A stretch of 64,000 bases of DNA. Origin: Ascochyta rabiei (taxonomy: Eukaryota; Ascomycota; Dothideomycetes; Pleosporales; Didymellaceae). Location: NCBI RefSeq assembly GCF_004011695.2, contig NC_082415.1, positions 1,612,001-1,676,000 on the forward strand, read 5' to 3'. The notes below the pieces were generated by a model. That model saw only the letters and a program-made list of their open reading frames with translations. It made no database searches and had not been told where the DNA came from. Below are positions 1 through 11,632 of the stretch, piece after piece (the first letter of the stretch is position 1; every line of letters starts with the position of its first letter). Position numbers and translations under genes: made by a program.

Positions 1-2970
1 GCTTATAGACTATGTAACAGCCGCCTAGAACCTAACAGAGGACTAGGGGGTCCCTAGTCTAGAAGAAGGGAAGGTATGACTAAAGAAAAGCTAAAAGGGA
101 CTAACAAAATAGTATAAACTATAGCACTAGCTAGAGGAAGCCTACACAGTATTCCTTGCAATTAGGGAGAAGTTTATAAAAGCCCTAGTGCTACAACTCT
201 TTAACCCTAATAAGCCTATTATTGTCCTTACAGACGCGTTAGACTTTACTATAGCAGCTAACGTACTCCACGGGCGAGTCGGACACACAGGCGAGTCGGA
301 CACTTAAATTCACACCAAAAATCACAATTCCTAAACCTTAATATCTCCACAACTACACAATAAAATTATTTAAAAATTAATATACTACGCCGTATGTATA
401 TAAAGATAAAGACTATAGAAGTGCTTAGCTTTCCTCCTATTAATGTAGAAGTTAGTAAGTAAGATATAAAATACAGGGGTTATTTTAGCGTACTTTTAAA
501 TACCTCTATGTGTATCTATAATAGAGCTTAGTGCTTCTAGACTCTTTATTTTTATATAGATGCAGCATAGATTTTAAATTTCTAGACAATTTTATTGTGT
601 GGTTGTAGAGATATTAAGGTGTAAGAATTGTGATTTTTGGTGTGAATTTGAGTGTCCGACTCGCCTGTGTGTCCGACTCGCCCGTGGAGTACGTTATCCT
701 GTTACAACCCCAGACGTCTAAAGTAGCAACAGAGCAGCACTAGAAACTAGTAGCGTTCTAGAGCTAGAAGTTCTAAGGTCTATCTATTAGATAGCATACC
801 TATAATAAGGAACTCTTAGCAATTATTAAAGCTTTTAGGCAGTAGAGGCATTACCTTAAACACGCCCCTGCAACAATCTAGGTACTCTTAGACTATAACA
901 ACCTAAGGTACTTTATAACAACAAAGAAGCTCTCTCTAAAATAAGCCTGTTAAGCAGAGGAGCTAGTAAGGTTTAACTTTAAAGTTAAATACAAGCTAGG
1001 ACTAGAGAATGCAGTAGATAGTCTCTTAAGATGTCTAGATTACGCATAAGGTCTTAAGGTTAGGGAACAGTAAGCCCTTAGGGACGCTATGCTACCTACC
1101 TTGTAATAGAAGCTTTAGATCTAGATAATTTAAAAGTCTAGGGCTTAAAAAGATGTATAGGTAACATCTAGGAGTAACATACCTATAGAAGACCTAGCAG
1201 AGGTCTAATAACTGCCTAAAATTGTCCCAAAGGAATTCCGCCAACATTAGATTGTCCTTAGAGACTTGTCTCCCCTAGCTCTTAACCCTCTATATAATAG
1301 CTATTAGAGCTAGGGTTAATCTAAAGACACTAAAGCTAGGGGACTAGACTTTAATGTTGCAGAAGCTCTCCTTTATAGCCTAGACAACAGAGTTAGTACT
1401 CCTATATACCTTACAAACAAAGCCACACAGAAGGATTCTACTTACGCCTTAGAGACCCTAGAACTCCTAATAGATTTTGTTAACTAAGTTTAGTAATAGG
1501 ACGCAGCATACCCTGTAAACTAGTTATTAAATACCTAGACAGAGGGCAGAGTAAAGAAGGAACAGCACTACTGGGAGGTTAACCCTAGTAGGACCTTATG
1601 CAGAAGTAGGAAAGTTTAGATTCCTAATAATATTACACTATGCTAAGCTATCCTTTTAAGGAATTATAATAACCCTAAAAGAGGTTACTACAGCGTAGAT
1701 AAGACTGCTTAAGTACTTAAGAGAAAGTACTACTAGCTGTAACTAATAAAGGACGTATATAAGTACATCTAAAGGTGTCCTATATACTAACTATATAAGA
1801 TTAGAAGGTATAAGCTATAGAGATTGCTTATACTATTACTAGTGCTAAACATAGCCTAGTAGCACTTCCCCCTTAACTTTGTAACAGACCTGCTAAAGTT
1901 AACAGACGCTAAGGGGAATAAGTATAACTCTATACTAGTCCTTATAGACTGCTTTAGTAAGTACGTCTAGTACCTACCCTACACTAAGACAATTACTGCC
2001 TAACACCTAGCTAAGCTGCTTATAGAGCAGAGCTTTTTAAAGCAAGGACTACTAGATACGTTGTTGTTAGATTAAGGTTTAGTGTTTACTAGTTAATTCT
2101 GGTCTAATATATACTACTACCTTAAGATTAACTACTAATTAAGTATAGCTTTCTACCCCTAGACAGATAGGCAGACAGAGTAATAAAACTAGGAGTTAGA
2201 AACGTACCTCTACATATACATAAACTACTAATAGAATAACTAGGTAGACCTTCTACTATACTCTAAGTACGCCTATAACTCTAAAGCTTACTCTACCTAT
2301 AGAGAATCTTCTATTAAGGTTGCCTTTAGCACAGACCCTAAAGGATTTAACAGAATACCTAATAAGCACTAGCTATAAAAACCCTAAACTGTCTAGAACA
2401 AGGATAAGGTAACACTAGAACTACGCTAGCAGGTTGCTAGCCGCCTATTAAGCTAGCATAAGATGTAGGAAATAATAAAGGAGGCCTTAGAGTACGTATA
2501 AAAAGGCAACGCCTAGTAGTATAACATAAAACAGTCTAAATAACACTTTGCTAAGGGAGACTCTGTTCTCCTTTAGGCTAAGAACCTAATAACAAGTTCT
2601 CCTTCTAAGAAGTTTAACGCTTAGTACCTTAGGCTATTTGTAGTAATTAAAAAGGTAGGTAAGCTGGCATAAAAGCTGAAGCTACCCCTATTTATAGACA
2701 GAGTGCACCTAGTGTTTAACATATTACTCCTTAAGTACTAGAGGGAACCCTTTATAAGTAGTAGGTTCTAGCCAGGTCCTATTAGTATATTAGAAGACGT
2801 CTTACCTAGTAACAGGTTTAAAGTTAAAGGTATACTGTTATACAGAGATACTGCTACCTAAGGAAGGGAGTATAGAGTTATGTAGCTAGGTTAGCTAAAT
2901 AAAGAAGCTACCTAGGAACTACTTAAGAACCTTAACTACTGCAATAAGATCCTTTAGGATTATTACTAAT
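1..2970 (+). pseudogene. gypsy pol pseudogene (RT end, RNase H, integrase, chromodomain-like)
   Basis: Read with RIP stops ignored, the translation gives an RNase H stretch ending in TTKKLS near 905-935. The integrase core follows, with NKYNSILVLIDCFSKYV at about 1917-1967 and TDRQTE near 2161-2180. The end (about 2590-2960) resembles the retroviral-type integrase tail plus chromodomain (KVGKLA, then HLVFNILLLKY). This order is typical of fungal chromoviruses. The frame is closed by dozens of TAG/TAA codons and split by the MITE at 261-694, so no protein can be made. The family assignment is secure at the superfamily level; the clade is inferred. Confidence 0.8.
261..694. mobile_element. 434-bp MITE with pogo/Tc1-type termini
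   Basis: Very long, nearly perfect terminal inverted repeats begin ACGTACTCCACGGGCGAG at 261 and end with the complement at 694; pairing extends for more than 120 bp inward. Each terminus holds two tandem copies of a GCGAGTCGGACAC motif. A TA target duplication flanks it (259-260 and 695-696). The related element at 23031-31215 supplies the empty site near 27800-27830 (GCAGCTACC on the complementary strand), which confirms both the insertion and the TA duplication. There is no coding capacity. The outer termini match the ends of the pogo/Fot1-like transposase fragments at 32136 and 39713, the probable source of transposase. Confidence 0.9.
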
Positions 2971-4574
2971 ACGCTTAGGTAGGTGATCTATTAACAGTAA
3001 GGTAGACTACAACTAACAAACTAGCTCTGTTAAGGTAAAAGAGGGGACGTCCTTAGAAGTCTGCATAATAAACCCTACTCTAAAATAGCTTAAGGAAAAG
3101 GTAAGGATAGATAGCCCTAGACATCGTGCGGCTAGAGGCCGAAGAAGGCCTAGCGTCTATCTAATACATTAATAGCAAAGAATAGCCTATTTACAGGAGA
3201 GGAGAGTTTTATTGTTATCTACTAGTCTGTTAAGAAGTATTATAGAAGTAGAGGGTCTTTATAACTACAACTACAGCTTAAGCAGCTTCTCTGCAACCCT
3301 TAGAAGGGCTTATTTCGTAGGAGGGGCTGCAACAGCAACAACTACCTAGGGTAGGTTTAGTTAGAGACAACAAAAACCGCTTAAAAGGAGCTAACAGAGC
3401 CTAGATAGCAGAAGGCAGTTTAGTACTATAGTAGTACTACTGCTTCTCCGCATTATAAGCACTACCTATCTTCTAGAATTAATCCTTAATTATACTATTA
3501 ATTATAACGTTATTAGAAAGCTTTATACTAACTGTCCTAACTATAGCCTATAAAAAGTTAGCTCTGTATAAGAAAGAGGGGGAGGAAAAATACCTACAAT
3601 GTACTGCTTAAGGTTGTGTAACTAAGAAACCTAACAGGCTTAAGTATACTTAGTCTTACTTAAACTAGACTTATTAATATAACCGTAAACTACAGTATTA
3701 TAGGCAATAAAGCTGTTATTACAAGCCTTACTGTAGTTATAGGCAGTCTGCTAGTATGCCTGCACCTAAGTAATTACTTTGTTATTAGTTGCCTAGTTAC
3801 CTTAAGTAACTATCTTATTATTTGTCTTACAGAGGGCACACTTAATTAAGAAATTAAGCATGTTGCCGGCTTAACAGAAAACAGAGTTAGCCTACTAAAG
3901 TTAGCAGGAGTAGACACTAGGGCAGCGCAGGAAATACCTTAACATACCTCCCTTCCTTTAATTAGACGCAGTAGGGACATATGCTGAAGTTGTCCTTACA
4001 AAGCCTATACCTACTAGGCTAATAAAGAACACAGATAAAGGACAAGATAGTGCTATTAGGGTTGCTTTTAGATAAGGTAGTTAAGTGCGTAATGCTGGCA
4101 CAGCACTAGTACTGTAAAAGCGACAGCTAGGGCTGTATACTCTTAGGCAGCTAGTAGACATGGTTAGGTAAAGCCTTACAGGAGATGTACGTTAGAAGGG
4201 GCATTATAATATTAAAGGTAAGGGCTAGAAGGTAGATATAGATAAAGGTGTAGGGATAATAAGGCACTGTAAGTAAGCAGATACAGTCCTTATATACACT
4301 AAACTCCCTCTGCCTAATAGCTCTCTAGTAACAACCTAGCCTCTTACTACTCTCTTACCTTTCGCAACCTACTGCATAAAAAGATAATCTTTGTTACAAA
4401 CATCTAGGCAAAGGTCTATTAACTGCTAGAAGGGTAACTAGTAATCTTACCTAAGATTTATGTTGCAAATAAAACGCTAGAGCCTAGACTATACTGCGTA
4501 AGGGTCTAAGCAAGGTATTATACATAGCAAGGCTAACAGCTTACTATTACTACTAGCATGCAGACAAGATTTCC

Positions 4575-4664
4575 TCTATTAAGGATTTGTCTTATCTCTT
4601 AAATATTACCCCATTATTCGTCCTATCTCGCTCTGCTCCATTGCCTGCCTACAGCAACCTTACA
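4575..4664 (+). repeat. Truncated 3' LTR of the first gypsy element
   Basis: Reverse complement of the first half of the 199-bp LTR seen at 23031-23229 and 31017-31215, ending ...AACCTTACA. The rest of the LTR is deleted at about 4575. Confidence 0.8.
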
Positions 4665-5486
4665 AAGTAGGCGTGTTTATTTATTAGCAGCTTATATTGT
4701 ACAAACATTCTACACAACCCTAGTTCTTCCTTTTTCTACTCTTATAACATCTAATTATTTAGTAGGGGGCACTAAAAAGCCTCTAGCAGTATTGCTTTGC
4801 AAGAGCTATATTCTTTAGCTATATAGTAACTTACTTTGTATAGATGGCGTTTATATTTATATATTTAAATATTAGTTTTATATTTTTCTATTAGGAACTA
4901 ACACATATCTTTAAAGACACTAATAAGGAAAGATTTAGCAGACTCCTAAAGAGCCTCTAGAGCACTAGCCTAGAACTGAAGATTATTCCTTAGTTAAAGA
5001 GCAACTTCCCAAACTACGCGTGAGAATAGCATCTTAGGTACTAACAATTTAGTTAACCTCTAGTACTAATAGATATTACACAGCATAACTACTACCTTAG
5101 TAATAGTTATTAAATGTAATAATAGAATGTAACAACATACTGCTAGCCTTGTAATAGTACTTATACTTTAGTGGTACAGCAGGTGCCTTACAGGCAGACT
5201 TAGCTGCTAAGGGCTTTCTTACTAGCGTGCCGCCAGTTACAGCTAATCCTTAGCTTAGGACAGCCTTGTTCCTGCGACCTCTGGCTATGTTGGTAATTAG
5301 GTAGTTAGCTGTAATAGTAGGCTGTAATAGTAGGCTGTGGTAGTAGGCTGTGAAAAAAAGTGTAATAGCAGGTGTGATAGCTGGCAGGCTGTAATAGCTG
5401 AATAGTGTAGTGTAGAAGGTAACAGTAGAGTTTGTTAATAGGTTAGTGTAATAACGCGTGCAGAGGTCTAGGCACTGCTAAAGTTT
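4665..5486. other. Unassigned RIPped sequence with short tandem repeat
   Basis: No recognisable gene. AT-rich and stop-rich in all frames. A 13-bp unit (TGTAATAGTAGGC and a variant) is repeated three times in tandem at 5310-5348. Less regular copies of the same motif follow up to about 5400. Confidence 0.5.
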
Positions 5487-5962
5487 AGGCTACTACCTAA
5501 CGTAAGAAAATTAGAATCTGTAGCTAGTAGAAAGTTATTGTAACTATTATACACTAGCGTAACTATAATAAAAGCTTATAATAACCTATAGGTAGTATAA
5601 ATACGCTAAGTACATTCTTTTAGCCTAGGCTGCATCTAATTCTAATCTTATTTAATATTGTTAGACGCGTTGCAAATGCTTCCAGTTACTTTAGCGCTAG
5701 GGTTTGTTGTTTAAGCGCCAGTAGAGGCTACTGCCTAGCGTAAGATAATTAGTATCTATTGTAAGTAGGGGATTATTATAACTATAATGCACAAACAGTT
5801 ATATAATACTAAACTATAATAACTTACAGATTTTGCATATCTGCTAAGCGCATTCTTTTAACATAGGTTGCACCTAGCTCTAAGCTATTTTAATATTATT
5901 AGAAGGGGTTTTAATGTTTTTTGTTGCAATAGCGCTAGCGTTTGTTGCTTTTGCGCTAGCAA
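5487..5962. repeat. Tandem duplication, about 238-bp unit
   Basis: Two diverged head-to-tail copies: 5487-5724, beginning AGGCTACTACCTAACGTAAG, and 5725-5962, beginning AGGCTACTGCCTAGCGTAAG. Both end near GCGCTAG...GTTTGTTG...GCGC. Differences are largely transitions plus small indels. No coding function is recognised. Confidence 0.7.
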
Positions 5963-6518
5963 AACAGGGAGAGGTTAAGCACAGACTAGCTGCTAAAAAG
6001 CTTACTACCGCTCTACCCTTCTATAACACCTTCTGTATCTATAATACCTTCTGTTTATAAAATACTATACGTTATTACTGCCTCCTATTACAGTTAGCAG
6101 AATTAATCTTAACGCTAATAATATTAAGAAGGAGGGGGAGGAAGATATACTAACCTTTACTAGCACTACAGGTACTAGTATACTAGCTAGCTTTACTACT
6201 AAGGAGTAGGATTAACTAAATAAGGTAGCTATTACAGCCTGTTATAACAGTTAGTGCTAACAATAATAGAGTTTCTATTTAAGAGACTATAAGATTAATT
6301 AAGTCCTTAATTCTTATAGTTAGATTAGGGCTGCAGGTCGAAAGACTAGCACATAAGTCTTATTTAAGGGAGAGCTTAGCAACATTATCTGCGCAGTTTA
6401 ACAAAGAAATTAAGCTGCCTGGCGTAGCAAAGAGAAGGAAATTATTAATAAGGCAAAGGCTGCGAATTGTGCAGCAAAATACCAGGCTAGGCTAAAGTTA
6501 GGTTAAGACTAGTCTTAT
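5963..6518 (+). pseudogene. 5' part of hAT-like element, interrupted by copia insertion
   Basis: This segment is contiguous, across the copia element at 6519-11632 and its CTTAT duplication, with 11633 onwards. Its translation is lysine-rich with many RIP stops and has no domain I can name. It is assigned to the hAT element only because it leads into the same plus-strand coding tract. Its true 5' boundary was not found. Confidence 0.4.
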
Positions 6519-6691
6519 TGTCAGATGGTATGATGAATGTGTGATAAGGTAACTTAATGATATTAATGATTGTTGTGTGTTGCTGTTCCCCTGTGTTCAG
6601 TGAGATTCAGGTTCTTCGCTAGTGTGCCAAGCCTATTGGTCCCTACTTGATTGTACAGATCCGACCCTGCTAGAGCTTGTTCTATCTAACA
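6519..6691 (-). repeat. 3' LTR of copia element (173 bp)
   Basis: Direct repeat of 11460-11632; TG...CA ends; RIP-type transitions distinguish the two copies. Confidence 0.9.
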
Positions 6692-9600
6692 CACCCCTTT
6701 AGCTTAGAGACTTATTAAGCTGGTAGTTATGCAAATATAAGGTCTTTAAGTTACTCTTAAATTTCCTTAAGAGGCATAGTATTTGTTACCTGTACCAGCT
6801 CTGTAATAACTAGGCTAAGTTATTAAAGGAAATCCTTCTATTTAATTGCTGGTAGGACCTTTGTTATGCTATCTGCAATTATATTTACTAACTACACAAA
6901 TTCTATCTTAATTATACCCTTAGATACTTCTTATCTAATTAAATAGTTGTAGATATCTACATGTTAAAGTTTAGTTTAGAGACAGGAAACTTCCTCTGTT
7001 ACTAAGCGTATAGTTTGCTTATTGTTGCACTAGATAGTAATAGTGCGCGTGTCTATTTTTATTTAGAGTTTATAGAGCAGTCTTAATATAAAGAGTGCAT
7101 CTTTAGCTACTTATAAGAGAGCTAGTAGCTCTGCTTTAGTAGTTGATGTGGTAACTCTGTCTTACTTGTTAGCTCTCTATGTAATAAGTCTACTAAATAG
7201 TCTTATAGCGTATCCTTATAAGCTTTTATAATCTAGGGTGTTATCTGCAAACAAAGCGTTACTTGCAATTTGTAGTCCTTTAGCTCTTCCTAGTTATAGG
7301 GCTTATTGTTTGGTATCTTAGAGGTATAGTAGTACTTAATCTGCAGCGTTATAGTGCTTAGGTCCTAGATTTACTAGGAAGCGAGCTAGTTGCAAGGTAG
7401 CAAAAGTAATGTCTAGCCTTGTAGTAACTGCAGAAAAAAGCAATAACCTAATCTTGCGTTAATATTTATTAGTTTCTACTAGCGCTGCTAGACCCTTCTT
7501 TAGGCGAAGTTCTATTGCTGCTACAGGAGTATTGTGTTAAATATCCTGCCTATTAGCTAAGTAGCTAATCTTGTCTAAGTATGCGGCTTGTGATAGTTAG
7601 ATCTTTTAATCTACTCTTTTTTACATAGGTTCTATGCTAAGGAACCACTAAAGGTTATCTTCTCTAGTAAATTTGTAACTGTTTTGCAAGTATCTAATTA
7701 ATTCTTATACTTCATGCTCCTTATCTCTATAGTACGCAAGTAGAATATTATTAATATAGAAGAGAATAATAACTCTATTTCTAATTAGGCAGCACAGCCT
7801 ATAGGGTACAATCTGGAACCCTAGTGCCTTAAGCGTTGCGGTAAATTCTTTCTGCTAGAGGAGTAGGGAGCTACAGAGACTATACAAAACCTTGTTTATT
7901 TATAGAATTATTTTAGGCTTCTAGTAGCCTTAAGGCATTTTTATTCAAACCTCTTAATCTATTGTTATATAGACAAATGCGTTTATAACATTATATTATT
8001 TTAGCTTTATATTATAGTAAGCTGCAATTGCTATTATTATTTAAAATAATTAGCTAGTAAATGTGGCTGCGTAAGTGTCTTATAAGGTTATATTTTGTTA
8101 TTAGTTGCCTCTAACTATTAGTCGCGCCTTGCACTTTAGCAAATAATAGTGTTTAGTAAGCTTATAGGTGTATACCTACATACAGTTAAGTATCTATTAT
8201 CCTGTTAATTTAATCTTCTTTTATAGTATTTCTAACTATAATTTTATATCCTAATAACTTGTAAGGTGTACTTAGTTAGCCTCTTAGAAATATTGGCCTA
8301 TTAGGTAATCCTTAAGCTTAGTTTAGCAAGTTAGTAAAGGTAGAAGTTAACTGCAATAGGGCTTTAAGCCTATAGCAAGCATTCTTATTGTCTTAGTCTT
8401 ATCTATAACTTCTCCTCTGTATTATCTAATAAAACTAGCTTAGGTTTCTGCTATAAAGGCTGCTGCCTAGAGGACAGTTGTTAAGGACACTTGTTCTGTT
8501 AGATCTGGTTGTTCTCTAGTTATTAACTGTGCAAATAGTGCTAAAGGAGGTAGTGTAGATAGAGGTGTTAGGTAATTATCCCTATTCTTCCTTCCTTAGT
8601 AGTAGCCTAGTTAGTCTACTTTGTTTTGTTCTTCTAAACGTTCTTTAGCAATATTGTCTTTATAGAAGGATTCTGTTTCTAGTTGCTAGTATAGAGTTAG
8701 TAGTTTAATAGTCCTAACATGTGTTGCTATCTCCTCTAGCGTCTTATGCATTAGGCTAGCTTTTAGATCTTTAACCTCTCTATTAAATATTAACAGTTTA
8801 TTAAATACAACGTCCTAGGTACTAATTACTTTAGTAAGGAATAGTATCTATATTTAATATATATTTAATAATTAGTATCCTACTAGATAATTAATCTATA
8901 CCTTTAGATCTAGGCGTTAAAGACATAATCTGCCTCTGTGTGTATTATTAGTTATTGCAAATGCCTTATAGCTGTATGCTTTAAGGTGTGTAAGATTAGG
9001 TTTACGTAATAATATTACTATCCTTTTACTTAAAGCAACTTACGTAAAGAATATTTTATATAGTGTTTTCTAATAGTTTATAAAGTTTAGAGTTCTGTTA
9101 TAGAGGTATACTGCAGCTCTTATACCTTCTAGCTATACTTTCTAGGAGAGGTTAGCGTTAAGTTGTATAGTGTAAGCTTTCTCCTTATTTACGCCCCCTA
9201 AGCGTTCTACGCCTCTATTCTATGCTTATATGTCTAGTATAGAAGGCTTAACAATAATTCCTTATATTGCTAACTATCTTTTAACCTCTAGCTTAACAGT
9301 TGTAATTTTATTATCTGCCTTAATTGTCTTTATAGATATGTTATAGTAGTTTTTAAGAAATAGTATAAATGTTAATAAGGCTTTAATAATAGATTTTACT
9401 GTTTAGTTGTTAGGAAAGTAGAGATCCTATTAAAGGCCTAGGAATTTGTTAGTAATTAATAATTAGCTCTTCTCTTTTATTACCACTTAAGCCTTTTAGG
9501 TGTGGAAATTAATACTTAGTCTTTCTTCTAGGCTGTTATTATTCGTGCATAGGGCTTAGCTTATTTATTGCCTTAACTTTGCTCTTCTGCAGGAATTCCA

Positions 9601-11445
9601 CTCTACTATAGTAATGCACTTAATGCGCACCCCCTAGGTTTGTTATATAAGGTGTTCTACTACTACTAGGCTAGGATAACCTAGTCGCTTATGCTATAGT
9701 GTGGCAGAGGCTCTCTGTAGTCCCTTTTTAGTTTTTAATGTAGTTTTGTGCGTATAGTATAAGGCATCTTACAATTCCTTATACTCTAGTACCTATTACC
9801 TAAACATTTTAGTAATAGTGTAGATAATTTTGTTGTCTAGTCTTTGTAGGGTTGTTAGATTTGTCTAGGTATCCTACTATATCCCTTGTTATCTTAGGAG
9901 GTAGAAAGATACTAAATTGCATAGTAAGTTAGGGTAGACTGCTACGTTATGCAGTGTTATACTGCAGGTTCTAGACTAGTTTGTTAAACTTAGCTTAATT
10001 AATCTGTATCCCTTTATCTACACTTTTAAGTTTCTAACCTAGATGTAGTTACTAGGCATTAGTAGGTAGAGGTTGTGTATATAGTAAGGGTTGTTTATTA
10101 TATAGCAGGTTAATTCTAAGTTAAGGATAAACAACTTCCTTATTAGATAGCCTTTAGTATTCCTTCTGCCTAACGCTGTATTAAAGATAGCTTTCACGTT
10201 TTTAACTCTCTAGCCCTCTAGTTATTCTTTAATGATTTTAGGCGTTAGAGTGTGTAATTGTTTTACAACTAGTGTTCTTAAACAGGTTCTGCTTTGTCTG
10301 CAAATTAGCCCTTAAAATATAGTGTCTTTCTTACACTTAAATTGTATAAGCTTATTTATTATCTTATTTAGTTTCTACTACTTAGGTGCCTTATCTAGAT
10401 TAATATAATAGCAATCCTGTATACTGTAGCGTTGTCTACATGTAGGGTATTTTGCTCCCCCTATAGTAGTAGGTCCTTAATCTAAAGGCTGCTTAAGTGT
10501 AGTAGTTTTCCTACCTGCTGTACGTTAATTATAGGGTCTCCCTTAGTTGCTAGATAGCGCGCTTTCAGTATATTAGGCGTCCTCTTTAGTACTCTAAGAG
10601 GGTCTACGCCCTTTAGTAAGAAATAATGCATTACAAGCTATAAAGGCCTTATGTTTCTATAATTTAAGAGGATAATATATTATTATCTGTTCTTAGAAGC
10701 GTTTTATTATCTCCTTTCAGCTTATGCAAGTTGCAAATCTACTATTATCCTAAAAATTTGTAGACTATATAGGCGCAACTTTGTTTATAGCTACTAGGAA
10801 GTCTTTTATTGTTATATTTAATTATAATAATTTAGTAACTTTATATGTCTCTGCCTCTGTAGCTACCTAGTTGTACTTAGCTAGCTATATGTCCTATTAT
10901 AACGTGCTTCTTATTAGCTTAAGAGCTAAGAGGTATCTGTTATGGGCTTGTTCTTGTTTAATTTGTTTGTTAATTCTAACTGTTAATTGCAGGTTAGTAA
11001 TCTACTATTAGAGTAGTTTGTCTAAAAGATAATATGTGCGTAGCAAGTGAAGTAACACAGTAAACTAGATAAACGTAACAATCTGTTATATACTGCTTTG
11101 TTCCTTCTTATACTTATATTAATTGCTCTTGTACTATTTAAGGAGTATGTTATAATATTTGAGGTCTTCCTTAGAAGCCTTCTAACCTCTAGTTAATAGT
11201 TCAGTTAGTCTTGTTGGGACTTAAATGCTAGGAGCTAGCGTGTAGTCTATAACAACAGGCGCACGTATAGCTAGTAGTTTTAGTGTTTCTTAGACACTAG
11301 ATTTTAGATTTATCTTGTTCTAGATGTTATAGACTACGTATCTAGATTATAGTTGCGTGAACTATCTAGTGTAATTAGTGTGATCCCTCAGCGTTATTGT
11401 AGGGTTGCAGTGGGTTAATTGCGCTATTTTGCGTTGGTCGCGGCA

Positions 11446-11459
11446 GTAAGACTCTTAAT
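11446..11459 (-). promoter_or_regulatory. Primer-binding site, half-tRNA type
   Basis: On the minus strand, ATTAAGAGTCTTAC begins immediately after the LTR terminal CA. The same 14 bases occupy the same place in three other copia copies (17993, 40008, 49531). They do not begin with TGG, as a site for a tRNA 3' end would. They complement an anticodon arm containing ACTCTTAAT, as in tRNA-Lys(CUU). Confidence 0.65.
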
Positions 11460-11632
11460 TGTTAGATAGTATGATAAATGTGTGATAGGGTAACTTAATA
11501 ATATTAATAATTATTGTGTGTTGCTGTTCCCCTGTGTTTAGTAAGATTTAGGTTCTTTGCTAGTGTGCTAAGCATATTAGTCCCTGCTCGATTGTACAGA
11601 TCCGACCTTGCTAGAGCTTGTTCTATCTAACA
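11460..11632 (-). repeat. 5' LTR of copia element (173 bp)
   Basis: Direct repeat of 6519-6691, adjacent to the primer-binding site, hence the 5' LTR on the minus strand. Confidence 0.9.

Larger units (their letters stand above)
1..4664 (+). mobile_element. Ty3/gypsy retrotransposon, 5' end outside window, RIPped
   Basis: This is the 3' portion of an LTR retrotransposon of the same family as the complete minus-strand copy at 23031-31215. Long stretches match the reverse complement of that copy, differing mainly by C/T and G/A transitions. The order is the end of reverse transcriptase, RNase H, integrase, a chromodomain-like tail, a 3' non-coding region and a remnant of the 3' LTR (4575-4664). 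Compared with the complete copy, the sequence between about 4565 and the LTR remnant is missing, so the 3' untranslated part and the first half of the LTR have been deleted. A MITE sits in the RNase H region (261-694). Confidence 0.85.
6519..11632 (-). mobile_element. Complete Ty1/copia element, LTR to LTR, TSD CTTAT
   Basis: Two 173-bp LTRs (6519-6691 and 11460-11632) start TGTYAGAT and end CTATCTAACA. They are flanked by identical 5-bp duplications CTTAT at 6514-6518 and 11633-11637. A primer-binding site adjoins the right-hand LTR (11446-11459), so the element is on the minus strand. In that orientation gag lies near 10900-11440 and the reverse transcriptase motif FYINNIL (YVDD-type, both Asp changed to Asn) near 7741-7770. 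The reading frame is full of TAG/TAA codons, so the copy is dead. It inserted into the hAT-like element. Confidence 0.9.

Noticed and set aside
5310..5348. CRISPR-like or regulatory short repeats
   Set aside because: Contiguous tandem copies without spacers, in a fungal-type sequence; simple tandem duplication.
11446..11459. Embedded tRNA gene fragment
   Set aside because: Only 14 bases match and always beside an LTR; best read as a primer-binding site. No tRNA gene was recognised in the window.
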